A DNA stretch of 64,000 nucleotides from Pseudomonas arsenicoxydans (GCF_006438915.1 NZ_RCZE01000017.1:1-64000), one strand, 5' to 3'. Shown: positions 49,546 through 58,820, counted from the first letter of the stretch. A program made the numbers and translations. Notes: generated by a model not told the origin, from the sequence alone.

Positions 49546-50430
49546 ATGGACACCCCAAAAGACGGCAAGACCCCGAACCTCTCGGCTGAAGAACGGCACG
49601 AAGTCGACAAAAACCAGCCGCCCCGTGCGGCGGTACTGCACGAAATCATCCGCACCCAGGGCGACCAGGAGCTCGAGCGCAGCATCGCTGCGTTGTGGTG
49701 GTCGGCGCTGGCCGCCGGCCTGACCATGGGCCTGTCGCTGATGGCCATGGGGTTGCTCAACTCACGGCTGCCGGACGGCGAGCACTTCACGGTGATCGCC
49801 AGTTTCGGCTACTGCGCCGGTTTTCTCGCGGTGATCCTCGCCCGTCAGCAACTGTTCACCGAGAACACCCTGACCGCCGTGTTGCCGGTCATGACCAAAC
49901 CCACACTGAACAACTTCGGCCGATTACTGCGGCTGTGGACGGTGGTGCTGGTGGGCAACCTGTGCGGCACATTGCTGGTGGCTTATGTGATGTTGAACCT
50001 GCCGATTTTCGACAGCAAAACCGACCTGGCCTTCCTCGAAATTGGGCGCAAAGTCATGGAAAACCACGCCAGCCAGATGTTCGCCAAGGGCATCGTTTCG
50101 GGCTGGATGATCGCCACCATGGTCTGGATGATTCCGTCCATGGAGAGCGCGAAGATGTGGATCATCATCCTCATCACCTACCTCATGGCGCTGGGTGATT
50201 TCACCCACATCGTGGTCGGTTCGGCGGAGGTGTCGTACCTGGTATTTGCTGGCGAATTGCCGTGGAAGGATTTTTGGCTGGTGTTCGCCGGGCCGACGCT
50301 GGCGGGGAATATCATCGGCGGCAGCTGCATCTTTGCGCTGATCAGCCATGCGCAGATTCGCAGCGAGAGCGGGCCACCGAAGAAGAGTGCGGATCAGGCG
50401 CCGGATTCACGCGAGCGCGGAGAAGAGTGA
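49546..50430 (+). CDS. Formate/nitrite transporter (FNT) family channel, YfdC-like
   Basis: A 294-residue membrane protein with a polar N-terminus of about 45 residues and six helices of the FNT family: SALAAGLTMGLSLMAMGLL, VIASFGYCAGFLAVILARQQLFTENTLTAV, LWTVVLVGNLCGTLLVAY, and FTHIVVGSAEVSYLVFAGE with the conserved pore histidine. FNT proteins move formate, nitrite or related small anions. The sequence is YfdC-like, so the substrate is uncertain. ATG 49546 follows CAGGAAC and is preferred to 49519. Confidence 0.85.
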   Translation: MDTPKDGKTPNLSAEERHEVDKNQPPRAAVLHEIIRTQGDQELERSIAALWWSALAAGLTMGLSLMAMGLLNSRLPDGEHFTVIASFGYCAGFLAVILARQQLFTENTLTAVLPVMTKPTLNNFGRLLRLWTVVLVGNLCGTLLVAYVMLNLPIFDSKTDLAFLEIGRKVMENHASQMFAKGIVSGWMIATMVWMIPSMESAKMWIIILITYLMALGDFTHIVVGSAEVSYLVFAGELPWKDFWLVFAGPTLAGNIIGGSCIFALISHAQIRSESGPPKKSADQAPDSRERGEE

Positions 50431-50445
50431 ATCGAGTCAACTTCA

Positions 50446-50506
50446 TCGCGAGCAGGCTCACTCCAGGGTGTGGCGCGTTCTCTGTAGGAGTGAGCCTGCT
50501 CGCGAT
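50446..50506. repeat. Third-class inverted repeat (TCGCGAGCAGGCTCACTC type)
   Basis: TCGCGAGCAGGCTCACTCC and its inverse GGAGTGAGCCTGCTCGCGA with a loop of about 23 bases. It is related to the REP but has CAGGCTCACTC in place of CAAGCCCGCTC. It lies between convergent FNT and MFS genes. Confidence 0.85.
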
Positions 50507-50532
50507 AGCGGTGTGCGAAACGATGCAGCTAA

Positions 50533-51702
50533 TCACCCGGACACATTCACCGCAGCCGCACTCCGACGCTGCAGGTAAATAAAGAACAACGCCGTCAGCA
50601 CCGTCAAACCGCTGACCAGCGCACCGGTCCAGGGCAAGTCCGCGAGGTCGGCGCCACTGGCAACCACCAGCCCCCCGATCCACGCGCCGGCCGCGTTGCC
50701 GAGGTTGAACGCGCTCTGATTTAGCGTCGAGCCGAGGTTGGGCGCTTCGTGTGCCTGATCGATGATCAGCAATTGCAGGATCGGGCACAGGGCGAACGCA
50801 AAAATCCCCCACAACACCAGCGTGATCGCCGCCGGAATTACCGAATGGCTGGTCTGCGTGAATGCCGCCAGCACCACCAGCACGGCCAGCGCCATGCCTA
50901 CCAGCGAAGGCAGTAAACGACTGTCCGCCAGTCGGCCGCCGAGCATGCTGCCTGCGGTCAGACCTACACCAAACAACAGCAGCATGATGGTCACGCCATG
51001 CGGGCTGACGCCGGTGATGTCTTGCAGGATAGGGGCGATGTAAGTGAACACGCTGAACAGACTGGTCGACGCCAGCACGCTCATGCCCAGCGCCAGCAAC
51101 ACATTGACCTTGCCCAGCACCTTGAGCTCGCTGGCGAGGTTGGCCTTGTCCATGGCGATGTGCTTCGGCAGCCAGAGCCATTGCGCGATGGCGGCAATCA
51201 CACCAATCACCGAGACCGCCCAGAAGGTCGAGCGCCAGCCGGCGTACTGCCCGAGTGCTGTGCCCAATGGCACGCCCAGCACATTGGCCAGTGTCAGGCC
51301 GGTGAACATCATCGCAATGGCTTGCGCCCGTTTGTTCGGCGCGACCAGGCCGGCCGCGACCACCGAGCCGATGCCGAAGAACGCACCGTGGCACAACGCC
51401 GTGACCACGCGAGCCGCCATCAGGGTGGCGTAGTTCGGCGCCAGGGCACACAAGACGTTGCCGAGAATGAACATCAGCGTCATCCCCAGCAAAGTCGCCT
51501 TGCGCGGCATATTGGCGGTGCCGACCGCAAGGATCGGTGCGCCGAACACCACGCCCAGTGCGTAGCCGGTGATCAGTAGACCGGCGTGCGGGATGCTGAC
51601 GGCGAGGTCGCGAGCGACGTCGGGCAGCAAGCCCATGATGACGAATTCAGTGGTGCCGATGCCGAACGCGGCAACAGCGAGGGCAAGCAAGGCGAGTGGC
51701 AT
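50533..51702 (-). CDS. MFS transporter, AraJ-like efflux family
   Basis: A 389-residue major-facilitator protein with twelve predicted helices, starting MPLALLALAVAAFGIGTTEFVIMGLLPDVARDL, the hallmark of the AraJ/YdhP sugar- and drug-efflux group. The helix 2-3 loop motif (FGAPILAVGTANMPRKATLLG) is conserved. The ATG at 51702 is used; the upstream TTG at 51708 adds two residues. Substrate cannot be told. It is divergent from the EamA gene. Confidence 0.88.
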   Translation of the reverse strand: MPLALLALAVAAFGIGTTEFVIMGLLPDVARDLAVSIPHAGLLITGYALGVVFGAPILAVGTANMPRKATLLGMTLMFILGNVLCALAPNYATLMAARVVTALCHGAFFGIGSVVAAGLVAPNKRAQAIAMMFTGLTLANVLGVPLGTALGQYAGWRSTFWAVSVIGVIAAIAQWLWLPKHIAMDKANLASELKVLGKVNVLLALGMSVLASTSLFSVFTYIAPILQDITGVSPHGVTIMLLLFGVGLTAGSMLGGRLADSRLLPSLVGMALAVLVVLAAFTQTSHSVIPAAITLVLWGIFAFALCPILQLLIIDQAHEAPNLGSTLNQSAFNLGNAAGAWIGGLVVASGADLADLPWTGALVSGLTVLTALFFIYLQRRSAAAVNVSG

Positions 51703-51919
51703 GCGCAAGGTCTCTGTCGGTAGTCTTGACGCTGTGATCAGGCATACGCATGCCGACGGCCGTTCTCGGCGAGAGCGGGCATGGACATAAATTATTGGAA
51801 TTAGTCTGTGCGCAACTGAGTGCGGCGTGGTCGCTTGCAGTATAAACAGCTGCTGACATATGGCGAATCAAATATCCGGACGCTTCCCGCCGGAAACAAA
51901 AACAATTAAGGAGTGGGCC

Positions 51920-52753
51920 GTGCTTGCAACAGCACTGGTGTTAGTAGCGGCGCTGTTGCATGCAGCGTGGAATACCCTGATCAAATTCAGTGCTGAACGC
52001 CTGTTGGTGGTGGCCTGCATGGACAGCGTGGCGATGTTGTTTGTCGCCGTGATGCTGCCGTTTGTGAATGTGCCGCCCCTCGACATCTGGCCGTGGATCC
52101 TGGCCTCGGCGGCGTTCGAATTGCTGTATCGCTACCTGCTGATTCAGGCCTATCGGGTCGGTGACCTGGGGCTGGTCTATCCGTTGATGCGCGGGCTGTC
52201 GCCGTTGGTGGTGCTCGCCCTCACACTGATCTTCGCCGGGGAAGTGCTGACGAATCAGCAGATCTTCGGCATCCTGCTGATCCCGTTCGGCATGCTGTGC
52301 CTGTTGTGGCAGGGCGGGGGCGGCGCACGTTTGCCGTGGTCGATGTTGCCGGTGGTGGTGCTGATTGGTCTGTGCATTGGCTGCTACACGTTCATCGATG
52401 GTCAGGCGCTGCGGCGCTGGTCGCACCCGCTGGATTATCTGGTGTGGGTCACGTTGCTGAGTGCCTGGCCATTTCCGCTGCTGGCGCTGGTGCGCAAGCG
52501 GCCGGCGTTCAAGCTGTTCTGGCGGGAGCAATGGCGGCTGGGGCTGGCGGTCGGGTTTTGTGTGTTGTTCAGCTACGCTTTGGTGCTGTGGGCGATGCAG
52601 CTGGGCTCGATTGCCGAAGCGGCAGCGTTGCGTGAGATCAGCGTGATCCTGGTGGTGCTGTTCGGCATGCGCTACCTGAAAGAACCTTTCGGCCGACCAC
52701 GGCTCTTAGCCTGTGGGCTGGTGCTGATCGGCATCCTGGTGATGAAGTTTTAA
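51920..52753 (+). CDS. EamA/DMT-family transporter
   Basis: A 277-residue protein with ten predicted helices in two EamA repeats (LATALVLVAALLHAAWNTLIKFSAE; then LLYRYLLIQAYRVGDLGLVYPLMRGLSPLVVLALTLIFAGE, and the second half ending AALREISVILVVLFGMRYLKE). These are drug/metabolite exporters of unknown substrate. The GTG at 51920 follows a strong AAGGAG with good spacing, so it is chosen over an ATG at 51860 without a site. It is 39 bp upstream of the MAPEG gene. Confidence 0.85.
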   Translation: MLATALVLVAALLHAAWNTLIKFSAERLLVVACMDSVAMLFVAVMLPFVNVPPLDIWPWILASAAFELLYRYLLIQAYRVGDLGLVYPLMRGLSPLVVLALTLIFAGEVLTNQQIFGILLIPFGMLCLLWQGGGGARLPWSMLPVVVLIGLCIGCYTFIDGQALRRWSHPLDYLVWVTLLSAWPFPLLALVRKRPAFKLFWREQWRLGLAVGFCVLFSYALVLWAMQLGSIAEAAALREISVILVVLFGMRYLKEPFGRPRLLACGLVLIGILVMKF

Positions 52754-52792
52754 TCGATACCCGAATTTCCAAACTGAAGAAAGGACTGCTTT

Positions 52793-53179
52793 ATGACGGT
52801 TGCGCTGTGGTGCATTTTGATCGCGATTATCCTGCCTTACGTCTGCACTGGCATCGCCAAGGCCAGTGGTCGGTATAACCTGAAAGACAACCATGATCCC
52901 CGGGACTTTCTCGAGTCACTCAATGGTTTGGGCAGGCGTGCGCACGCGGCGCAACTGAACAGTTTTGAAGTGACCCCGGCGTTCGCGGCAGCGGTGATCG
53001 TGGCGCACCTGGCCGGCAATGCCGAGTTGGTGACGATCAATGTGCTGTCGGTGTTGTTCATCACCAGCCGGTTGCTGTACATCATTTGCTACCTGGCGGA
53101 CTGGGCGATTTTGCGGTCGTTGGTGTGGTTTGTGGGGATGGGGTTGATTGTGAGTTTTTTTGTGGTGTCGGTCGGATAG
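52793..53179 (+). CDS. MAPEG family membrane protein
   Basis: A 128-residue protein with four predicted helices. It has the MAPEG pattern: DNHDPRDFLESLNGLGRRAHAAQLNSFEVTPAFAAAVIVAHL, followed by VLFITSRLLYIICYLADWAILRSLVW. Eukaryotic relatives act in eicosanoid and glutathione metabolism; the bacterial function is not known. AAAGGAC precedes the ATG. It probably shares a transcript with the EamA gene. Confidence 0.88.
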   Translation: MTVALWCILIAIILPYVCTGIAKASGRYNLKDNHDPRDFLESLNGLGRRAHAAQLNSFEVTPAFAAAVIVAHLAGNAELVTINVLSVLFITSRLLYIICYLADWAILRSLVWFVGMGLIVSFFVVSVG

Positions 53180-53203
53180 AGCTTCGTTGGTTTTACCGGC
53201 CCC

Positions 53204-53295
53204 TTCGCGAGCAAGCCCGCTCCCACACTGGATCTCGGTTGTACACAAATGCTGTGTTCACTGAGGTCAAATGTGGGAGCAGGCTTGCTCGCGAA
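53204..53295. repeat. REPIN
   Basis: Inverted REP pair between convergent MAPEG and mltA genes. The right arm reads GTGGGAGCAGGC, a one-base variant of the usual GAGCGGGC. Confidence 0.88.
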
Positions 53296-53320
53296 AGCTA
53301 TCTGTCAGTCGCTGCAGAGG

Positions 53321-54505
53321 TCAGGGAGTCGTCTTCGCCGCGTCAGCCACTTGAGGCACTTGCGGCAAGGCGGCACCTTTAGGCCACAACATCCAGATCT
53401 GTCCTTGCTGCTTCATGTCCCCGGCCAATTGCCCGGCAGCCTCGCCGGTGCCCCAGAACAGGTCCGCCCGAACTTCGCCGGCAATCGCGCCGCCGGTGTC
53501 TTGAGCCGCCACCGGGCGAACCAATGCAGTGCCGTCCGGTTTGGTGGTCGATAACCACAACAGACTGCCGAGCGGAATCACTTTGCGATCCACAGCCGCG
53601 CTATATCCAGCGGTCAACGGTACGTTCAACGAGCCACGCGGTCCTTCGTTGCTGTCCGGGTTACGGGTGAAAAATACATAGCTGGGGTTGCTGCCGAGCA
53701 GTTCGGGAATACGCGTCGGGTTGGCCTTGGCCCAGGTGCTGATCGCGCCCATGGTCACGTCTTCTTTCTTCAGCTCGCCTTGCTCCACCAGCCAGCGACC
53801 GATGGGGCGATACGGATGGCCGTTCTGGTCGGCGTAAGCGATGCGCAGCTGGCGCCCGTCATCGAGCTGAATACGCCCCGAGCCCTGGATTTGCAGGAAT
53901 TGCAGGTTCATCGGATCCGTCAGCCAGGCCACCACCGGGGCCTTGACCCCTTTGGTCTCAATGGTTGCCGCATCGTCGTAAGGCTTGAGCACTCGCCCTT
54001 CCAGTCGACCGCGCAGGCGCTTGCCCTTGAGTTCCGGATAGAGGCTGTCCAGCGAGACAATGATCATGTCGTCGGGCACGCCGTACACCGGGATGTTCGC
54101 CGCTGCTGATTGCGTCAGGCTGCCGGGGTAGACCGGTTCGTAGTAGCCAGTGATCAAGCCGTTGGGATTGTCATTGGCGGCGCGCAGGCCGTAGACGTCC
54201 AGATTCTGTTTGAGGAACTCGCGAATATCGGTGGCGGTTTGCGGCACGTTGGCGGAAGCGGTGCAGGTCGAACCCCAGACCGGGTCGGCCTTGAGTCGGT
54301 TGCACGCGCTGCGCCACGAACCGAAGCCGGCGACCAGATCGCTGTCGGACACGGCCGGCAATGCTTCCCAAGTGGCACTGGAGTAGGTGGCGAGTGCGTG
54401 GGTTTTTGGTTTGTTGTTATCGCCGCCGGTGCAGCCGGCGAGGACGGCCACCATTGGAAGAGTCCACGCGAGGTGGTGACGCCATGCCTTGAAACGGCTG
54501 TTCAT
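53321..54505 (-). CDS. mltA: MltA, membrane-bound lytic murein transglycosylase A
   Basis: A 394-residue outer-membrane lipoprotein that cleaves peptidoglycan glycan strands to 1,6-anhydro ends. The lipobox VAVLAGC is near residue 25. The MltA and 3D domains are seen: LITGYYEPVYPGS, QIQGSGRIQLDDGRQLRIAYADQNGHPYRPIGRWLVEQG, and AQDTGGAIAGEVRADLFWGTGEAAGQLAGDMKQQG, with the catalytic Asp expected in the QDTGGAI block. The start at 54505 gives the signal peptide. Confidence 0.93.
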   Translation of the reverse strand: MNSRFKAWRHHLAWTLPMVAVLAGCTGGDNNKPKTHALATYSSATWEALPAVSDSDLVAGFGSWRSACNRLKADPVWGSTCTASANVPQTATDIREFLKQNLDVYGLRAANDNPNGLITGYYEPVYPGSLTQSAAANIPVYGVPDDMIIVSLDSLYPELKGKRLRGRLEGRVLKPYDDAATIETKGVKAPVVAWLTDPMNLQFLQIQGSGRIQLDDGRQLRIAYADQNGHPYRPIGRWLVEQGELKKEDVTMGAISTWAKANPTRIPELLGSNPSYVFFTRNPDSNEGPRGSLNVPLTAGYSAAVDRKVIPLGSLLWLSTTKPDGTALVRPVAAQDTGGAIAGEVRADLFWGTGEAAGQLAGDMKQQGQIWMLWPKGAALPQVPQVADAAKTTP

Positions 54506-54633
54506 GGAGTAATTCCTTTGCCGGTCGCCTGAGCGCTCCATGCGCTCAAACAACCCGTATTGATAATAGGGCTATTGGTCTTTGTCGATGACGCGAGGAT
54601 ACTGGCCGCCGTTTCCCGTGACCTGAAGCCACC

Positions 54634-55083
54634 ATGACTCTTAAAAGACTTTCTGTTGTATTGCTGGCCTGCCTGACGTTGTCCGCTTGCGGCGGCGTCG
54701 ATCCGAATTCGCCGCTGGGTCAACGTAAGGCGATCTTCAAGCAGATGCTCAAGACCGGCGAAGACCTGGGTGGCATGCTGCGTGGCCGCATTCCGTTTGA
54801 CGGTCAGAAATTCGCCGACGGCGCCGTGAAACTCGATGCGCTGTCCCATGAACCGTGGAAACATTTTCCACAGGTGCGCGAAGAAGATCACACCAGTGCC
54901 AAGGACAATGTCTGGCAACAGCAGGCACGTTTTCAGGAAATGTCCCGCAACCTTGAAGCGGCCACCGGTGAATTGGTGATCGCCAGTCAGGTTCAGCCGT
55001 ACAAGGCCAGCAACCTGGGGCCGGCGGTGCAGAAAGTCGAAGATGCCTGCAGTGCGTGCCATAAACAGTTTCGGGATCATTGA
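54634..55083 (+). CDS. Cytochrome c-556/c'-type lipoprotein
   Basis: A 149-residue protein. The signal ends at a lipobox (LTLSACGG, Cys19), so it is probably lipid-anchored. The rest is a four-helix cytochrome c' fold with the haem site CSACHKQF only a few residues from the C-terminus (residues 139-146). Redox partner unknown. It stands alone and is divergent from mltA with 128 bp between. Confidence 0.85.
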   Translation: MTLKRLSVVLLACLTLSACGGVDPNSPLGQRKAIFKQMLKTGEDLGGMLRGRIPFDGQKFADGAVKLDALSHEPWKHFPQVREEDHTSAKDNVWQQQARFQEMSRNLEAATGELVIASQVQPYKASNLGPAVQKVEDACSACHKQFRDH

Positions 55084-55105
55084 TTGAGTGGACCTGCTGC
55101 CCAAC

Positions 55106-55230
55106 TGTGGCGAGGGAGCTTGCTCCCGTTGGGCTGCGAAGCAGCCCCAAATGCGGTTATTCAGGCAGACCGCATTAGCCGGGTTTACGACGGCTGCGCC
55201 GCCGAGCGGGAGCAAGCTCCCTCGCCACAG
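55106..55230. repeat. Long palindromic repeat, TGTGGCGAGGG class
   Basis: Outer arms TGTGGCGAGGGAGC and CTCCCTCGCCACAG, inner GGGCTGCGAAGCAGCCC. It lies between the convergent cytochrome c and DUF1090 genes. Confidence 0.85.
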
Positions 55231-55254
55231 GTATACCGCTGATTCAGTGATGGC

Positions 55255-55650
55255 TTACTTATCCAGTTCGTCGAGCGCGTCCTGCAATTCCTTGCGGGAC
55301 TCGGCGAGTTTGTCTTTGCGCTTGTTGATTTTGTCGGGATCGCCGCTCTTCATGGCTTTGTCGAGATCGGCCTGGCGCTTGCTGACGTCATGCTTGGCGT
55401 CGAGGACTTTGTTTTCCCGTTCTTTCTTCAGCGAGGCGTCGGTGCAATGCGCCGTGACTTCGCTCAAGGCGGTTTCCAGGCCTGCTTGCTGATCGGCGTT
55501 GCCGTGTGACTTGGCCAGTTCGATCTGGTTGATGATGCCCTGTTTCTTGGCGGCGCAGCCGGTCAGTTCCGGTGCTTCTTCAGCCGCCATCAGTGGAGCG
55601 GCCAGCACACTGCAAAGGGTCAACAGGGCGAGCGGTGAAAGAAATTTCAT
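55255..55650 (-). CDS. DUF1090 family periplasmic protein
   Basis: A 131-residue protein with a signal peptide (residues 1-22, LAAPLMAAEE), then a highly charged, mostly helical domain with two cysteines (LTGCAAKKQGIINQIELAKSHGN and VTAHCTDASLKKERENKVLDAKHDVSKRQADLDKAM). This matches DUF1090 (YqjC-like). A likely extended coiled coil spans residues 70-131. Function unknown. The start at 55650 is chosen for the signal peptide; ligB is upstream by 97 bp. Confidence 0.85.
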   Translation of the reverse strand: MKFLSPLALLTLCSVLAAPLMAAEEAPELTGCAAKKQGIINQIELAKSHGNADQQAGLETALSEVTAHCTDASLKKERENKVLDAKHDVSKRQADLDKAMKSGDPDKINKRKDKLAESRKELQDALDELDK

Positions 55651-55747
55651 AAAAGCTCCATGTGCAAAGGCAAGCGGGTCGGTGTGGCAATGGGCGTTGG
55701 AGCGCATCGGCCCTTGGGGGTTCCCGGTTGCCGTGGATTGCCGGTAT

Positions 55748-57421
55748 CTAGAAACCGTCAATCCCGGCAACACGCAATGTTTCACTCAAGGCCAGGACCT
55801 GCGGGTCGCGGAAAAACGCGCTCAATTGCGCCGCGCGCCCGGGGCCGATACCGGCTTCAGCCTGCCATTGTTCGGTGTTTCGGTTCACAAGTGCCTGCCA
55901 TGAATCGGCAAGCTGCGCCTGCCCCGTCGGTGGTAAACCCAAGGCTTTCAGCCAAAGACTGAAGGGGCGCTGTCGAGCACTGTTGAAACTGTTTAAAAGA
56001 CGAGCACTGCTGCGTTCGCCGAAGCCGTTAATGGTAGCAAGCTCTTGAGCGTCGAAGGTCAACCAATCCAGAAGGCTATTCAGACGGCCTGTTTCTAAAA
56101 GTTTCTCCCAGGTGCCGGGGCCGACATGAGGCAAGGCCAGACCCTGCTTGCCGCTGAGCCAGGTTAGTCGTGCGAGGAATTGGCTCTCGCACCCCGGCGT
56201 CGGCTGCCAGCAACTCAAAGTATGGAAGTCGGCTGCCAGCGGAATCTTCAGCTCGGGGCGTTCGGTGCTGCGATGCACAACGCTGTCGAGTCTGGGAATG
56301 GTCAGTCCGGCCAGGCTGATGGACACCTGATCGCCGGGGCGGATGTCCAGTTTCTCCCAGCGTTGCAGGGAGCTGACGCTTACGCGTTTGACCTGCCGGT
56401 CATCGAGCGTCACCGGTTTCAGGTTCAGCACCGGTGTGATTCGTCCGGTACGTCCTACCTTGAAGTCGACTTTTCGGACCTCGGCCAGTACCTGCGCGAA
56501 AGGGTATTTCCAGGCGACGGCCCAGTAGGGTGACTTCGCCTGCCAGCGTTCGGCCGAGGGGCGCAGGCTTTGGCGAAGGACGACCCCGTCACTGGCAAAC
56601 GGCAGCGGCGAGCGATACCAGTGATCGCGCCAGCGTTGGGCGTCGGCCAATGTCTGTATAGGTTGGCTGTAAGGCGCAGCGCTCGGGAAACCCAGCTCAT
56701 CCAGGGCAGCGATACGTTCGGGCAGATCGGCGGGGCCTTCTGGCCAGTCCCAGGCAAATAGCCTGATGTTGGTGGCGTGTTCAGGGGCGAGCGTTTTGCG
56801 GCCCATTAGACCGGCCACGGTGGAACGGGCATTTTGGCTCCCGGCTTTGGCTTGTACGTGGTCGGTCAACTGCCAATAAAGTTCGCCTTGCACCAGCATG
56901 TCTACAGGTTGCACAAGTTTTTGGGGGATGCCGGGGATCAGTCGCGCCGAGGCCGTCCAGTCCTGGCCATTGATGCCATCGCCACGGCTGATCGCCTGAT
57001 GCAGCAAGCCGTTGCGATAAGTCAGCGTCACGGCCACCCCATCGATTTTGGGTTGTATCCAGATGTCCTTGCGATCGCGCAGCCAGTTTTCCACAGCCTG
57101 ACCATCGCGCAGTTTGTCGAGGCCGGTGTGGGCGATCGGGTGGGCGATCTTGCCGCCGGCAGTGCGCAAGGGTTCGGGGGCGAGACCCAAGTCAAAGCAC
57201 TTGCGCCATTCGATCAGTTGCGCGCGGGACTGATCGTAGATTTCGTCGGCGACCAGTGAGCGTCCTCCCCTGTGGTAGTGGTCGTCCCAGAGGTCGATCT
57301 GTTTTTGCAGCGAGTTGATTTCGTCCAGGGCGCGGGCGGATGGCCAGTCGGGGCAGTCTGTTGCGTTCGAGTTCAGGCTGAACAAGGCCAGGAGGAAAAC
57401 GGAAAACAGGCGCAGAAGCAT
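55748..57421 (-). CDS. ligB: LigB, NAD-dependent DNA ligase-like protein with an N-terminal signal sequence
   Basis: A 557-residue NAD+-type ligase. The nucleotidyl-lysine is Lys125 in the KIDG motif, and the adenylation, OB-fold and helix-hairpin-helix regions follow. It lacks the BRCT domain, and only two cysteines (LSCWQPTPGCES) remain in the place of the four-Cys zinc finger of LigA. The first 20 residues (MLLRLFSVFLLALFSLNSNA) look like a signal peptide. The E. coli LigB shows the same feature, and its physiological role is unclear. Confidence 0.92.
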   Translation of the reverse strand: MLLRLFSVFLLALFSLNSNATDCPDWPSARALDEINSLQKQIDLWDDHYHRGGRSLVADEIYDQSRAQLIEWRKCFDLGLAPEPLRTAGGKIAHPIAHTGLDKLRDGQAVENWLRDRKDIWIQPKIDGVAVTLTYRNGLLHQAISRGDGINGQDWTASARLIPGIPQKLVQPVDMLVQGELYWQLTDHVQAKAGSQNARSTVAGLMGRKTLAPEHATNIRLFAWDWPEGPADLPERIAALDELGFPSAAPYSQPIQTLADAQRWRDHWYRSPLPFASDGVVLRQSLRPSAERWQAKSPYWAVAWKYPFAQVLAEVRKVDFKVGRTGRITPVLNLKPVTLDDRQVKRVSVSSLQRWEKLDIRPGDQVSISLAGLTIPRLDSVVHRSTERPELKIPLAADFHTLSCWQPTPGCESQFLARLTWLSGKQGLALPHVGPGTWEKLLETGRLNSLLDWLTFDAQELATINGFGERSSARLLNSFNSARQRPFSLWLKALGLPPTGQAQLADSWQALVNRNTEQWQAEAGIGPGRAAQLSAFFRDPQVLALSETLRVAGIDGF

Positions 57422-57525
57422 CGTGAGCGTCCTTGCTCAAGTGGGGTGTTTGAAGGCTAGTCAAAATTTTCGGGCGGGAAGGGTGGGTGTTTTGCCTGGT
57501 GTTTCCGGGTGACAAGGCGGGCCCC

Positions 57526-57550
57526 TTCGCGAGCAGGCTCGCTCCCACAG
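57526..57550. repeat. Single REP element
   Basis: TTCGCGAGCAGGCTCGCTCCCACAG, a lone variant copy (GCAGGCTCGC) between ligB and metK. Confidence 0.8.
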
Positions 57551-57576
57551 GTACGCGGTGCAAAGCAAAACCCAAT

Positions 57577-57612
57577 AAAAAGCCCCGCACGGCGAACCGT
57601 GCAGGGCTTTGG
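57577..57612 (-). terminator. Intrinsic terminator after metK
   Basis: On the minus strand AAAGCCCTGCACGG and CCGTGCGGGGCTTT surround a 4-base loop, followed by T4-5. It begins 18 bp after the metK stop. Confidence 0.92.
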
Positions 57613-57629
57613 GTACCGCCGGGGAAGTC

Positions 57630-58820
57630 TTACAGGCCAGCAGCCAGACGCAGGTCGTCGGCGCGGTCGGTTTTTTCCCAGGTGAACGTGGTGAAGGTGT
57701 CTTCGCCCACGGTCTTGGTGGCCGGGGTGCGACCGAAGTGGCCGTACGCAGCGGTTTCCTGGTACATCGGGTGCAGCAGGTCGAGCATGGTGGTGATTGC
57801 GTATGGACGCAGGTCGAACACTTCGCGAACCAGTTTGACGATTTTGTCGTCGCTGATTTTGCCGGTGCCAAAGGTGTTCAACGAGATCGACGTAGGCTCG
57901 GCAACACCGATTGCGTAGGAAACCTGAATCTCGCAGCGCTCGGCCAGGCCGGCAGCGACGATGTTCTTGGCCACGTAACGACCGGCGTAGGCGGCCGAAC
58001 GGTCAACCTTCGATGGATCTTTACCGGAGAACGCGCCGCCGCCGTGACGGGCCATGCCGCCGTAGCTGTCGACGATGATCTTGCGACCGGTCAGGCCGCA
58101 GTCGCCAACCGGGCCACCGATGATGAACTGGCCAGTCGGGTTGATGTGGAACTGGGTGTCTTTGGTCAGCAACTCGGCAGGCAGCACGTGCTTGACGATC
58201 AGCTCCATCACGCCTTCGCGCAGGTCTTTGTACGACACTTCCGGGTTGTGCTGGGTCGACAGTACAACGGCGTCGATACCAACAACCTTGCCGCCTTCGT
58301 AACGGCAAGTCACTTGCGACTTGGCGTCCGGGCGCAGCCAAGGCAGCAGGCCGGATTTACGGGCTTCGGCTTGGCGTTGCACAAGCTGGTGGGAGAAGGT
58401 GATCGGTGCTGGCATCAGCACGTCGGTTTCGTTGCTCGCGTAGCCGAACATCAGACCCTGGTCGCCGGCGCCCTGATCTTCAGGCTTGGCACGGTCAACA
58501 CCCTGGTTGATGTCTGGGGATTGCTTGCCGATGATGTTCATCACACCGCAAGTGGCGCCGTCGAAGCCGACATCGGAGCTGTTGTAGCCGATGTCCAGAA
58601 TGACGTTACGGACGATTTCTTCCAGATCGACCCAGGCCGACGTGGTCACTTCACCGGCGATGATTGCAACGCCGGTTTTTACCAGAGTCTCGCACGCCAC
58701 ACGGGCGAACTTGTCTTCAGCAATGATGGCGTCCAGCACCGCATCGGAAATCTGGTCGGCGATTTTGTCCGGATGTCCTTCAGACACGGACTCGGAGGTG
58801 AAGAGGGAGTATTCGCTCAT
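57630..58820 (-). CDS. metK: MetK, S-adenosylmethionine synthetase
   Basis: A 396-residue enzyme that makes SAM from methionine and ATP. Signature blocks are SESVSEGHPDKIADQISDAVLDA at the N-terminus, GEVTTSAWVD, GDQGLMFGYA and GGGAFSGKDPSKVDRSAAYAGRY. It lies 18 bp after an ArsR-methyltransferase fusion gene, so both are one transcript and metK is probably controlled by that regulator. A terminator follows. Confidence 0.97.
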   Translation of the reverse strand: MSEYSLFTSESVSEGHPDKIADQISDAVLDAIIAEDKFARVACETLVKTGVAIIAGEVTTSAWVDLEEIVRNVILDIGYNSSDVGFDGATCGVMNIIGKQSPDINQGVDRAKPEDQGAGDQGLMFGYASNETDVLMPAPITFSHQLVQRQAEARKSGLLPWLRPDAKSQVTCRYEGGKVVGIDAVVLSTQHNPEVSYKDLREGVMELIVKHVLPAELLTKDTQFHINPTGQFIIGGPVGDCGLTGRKIIVDSYGGMARHGGGAFSGKDPSKVDRSAAYAGRYVAKNIVAAGLAERCEIQVSYAIGVAEPTSISLNTFGTGKISDDKIVKLVREVFDLRPYAITTMLDLLHPMYQETAAYGHFGRTPATKTVGEDTFTTFTWEKTDRADDLRLAAGL

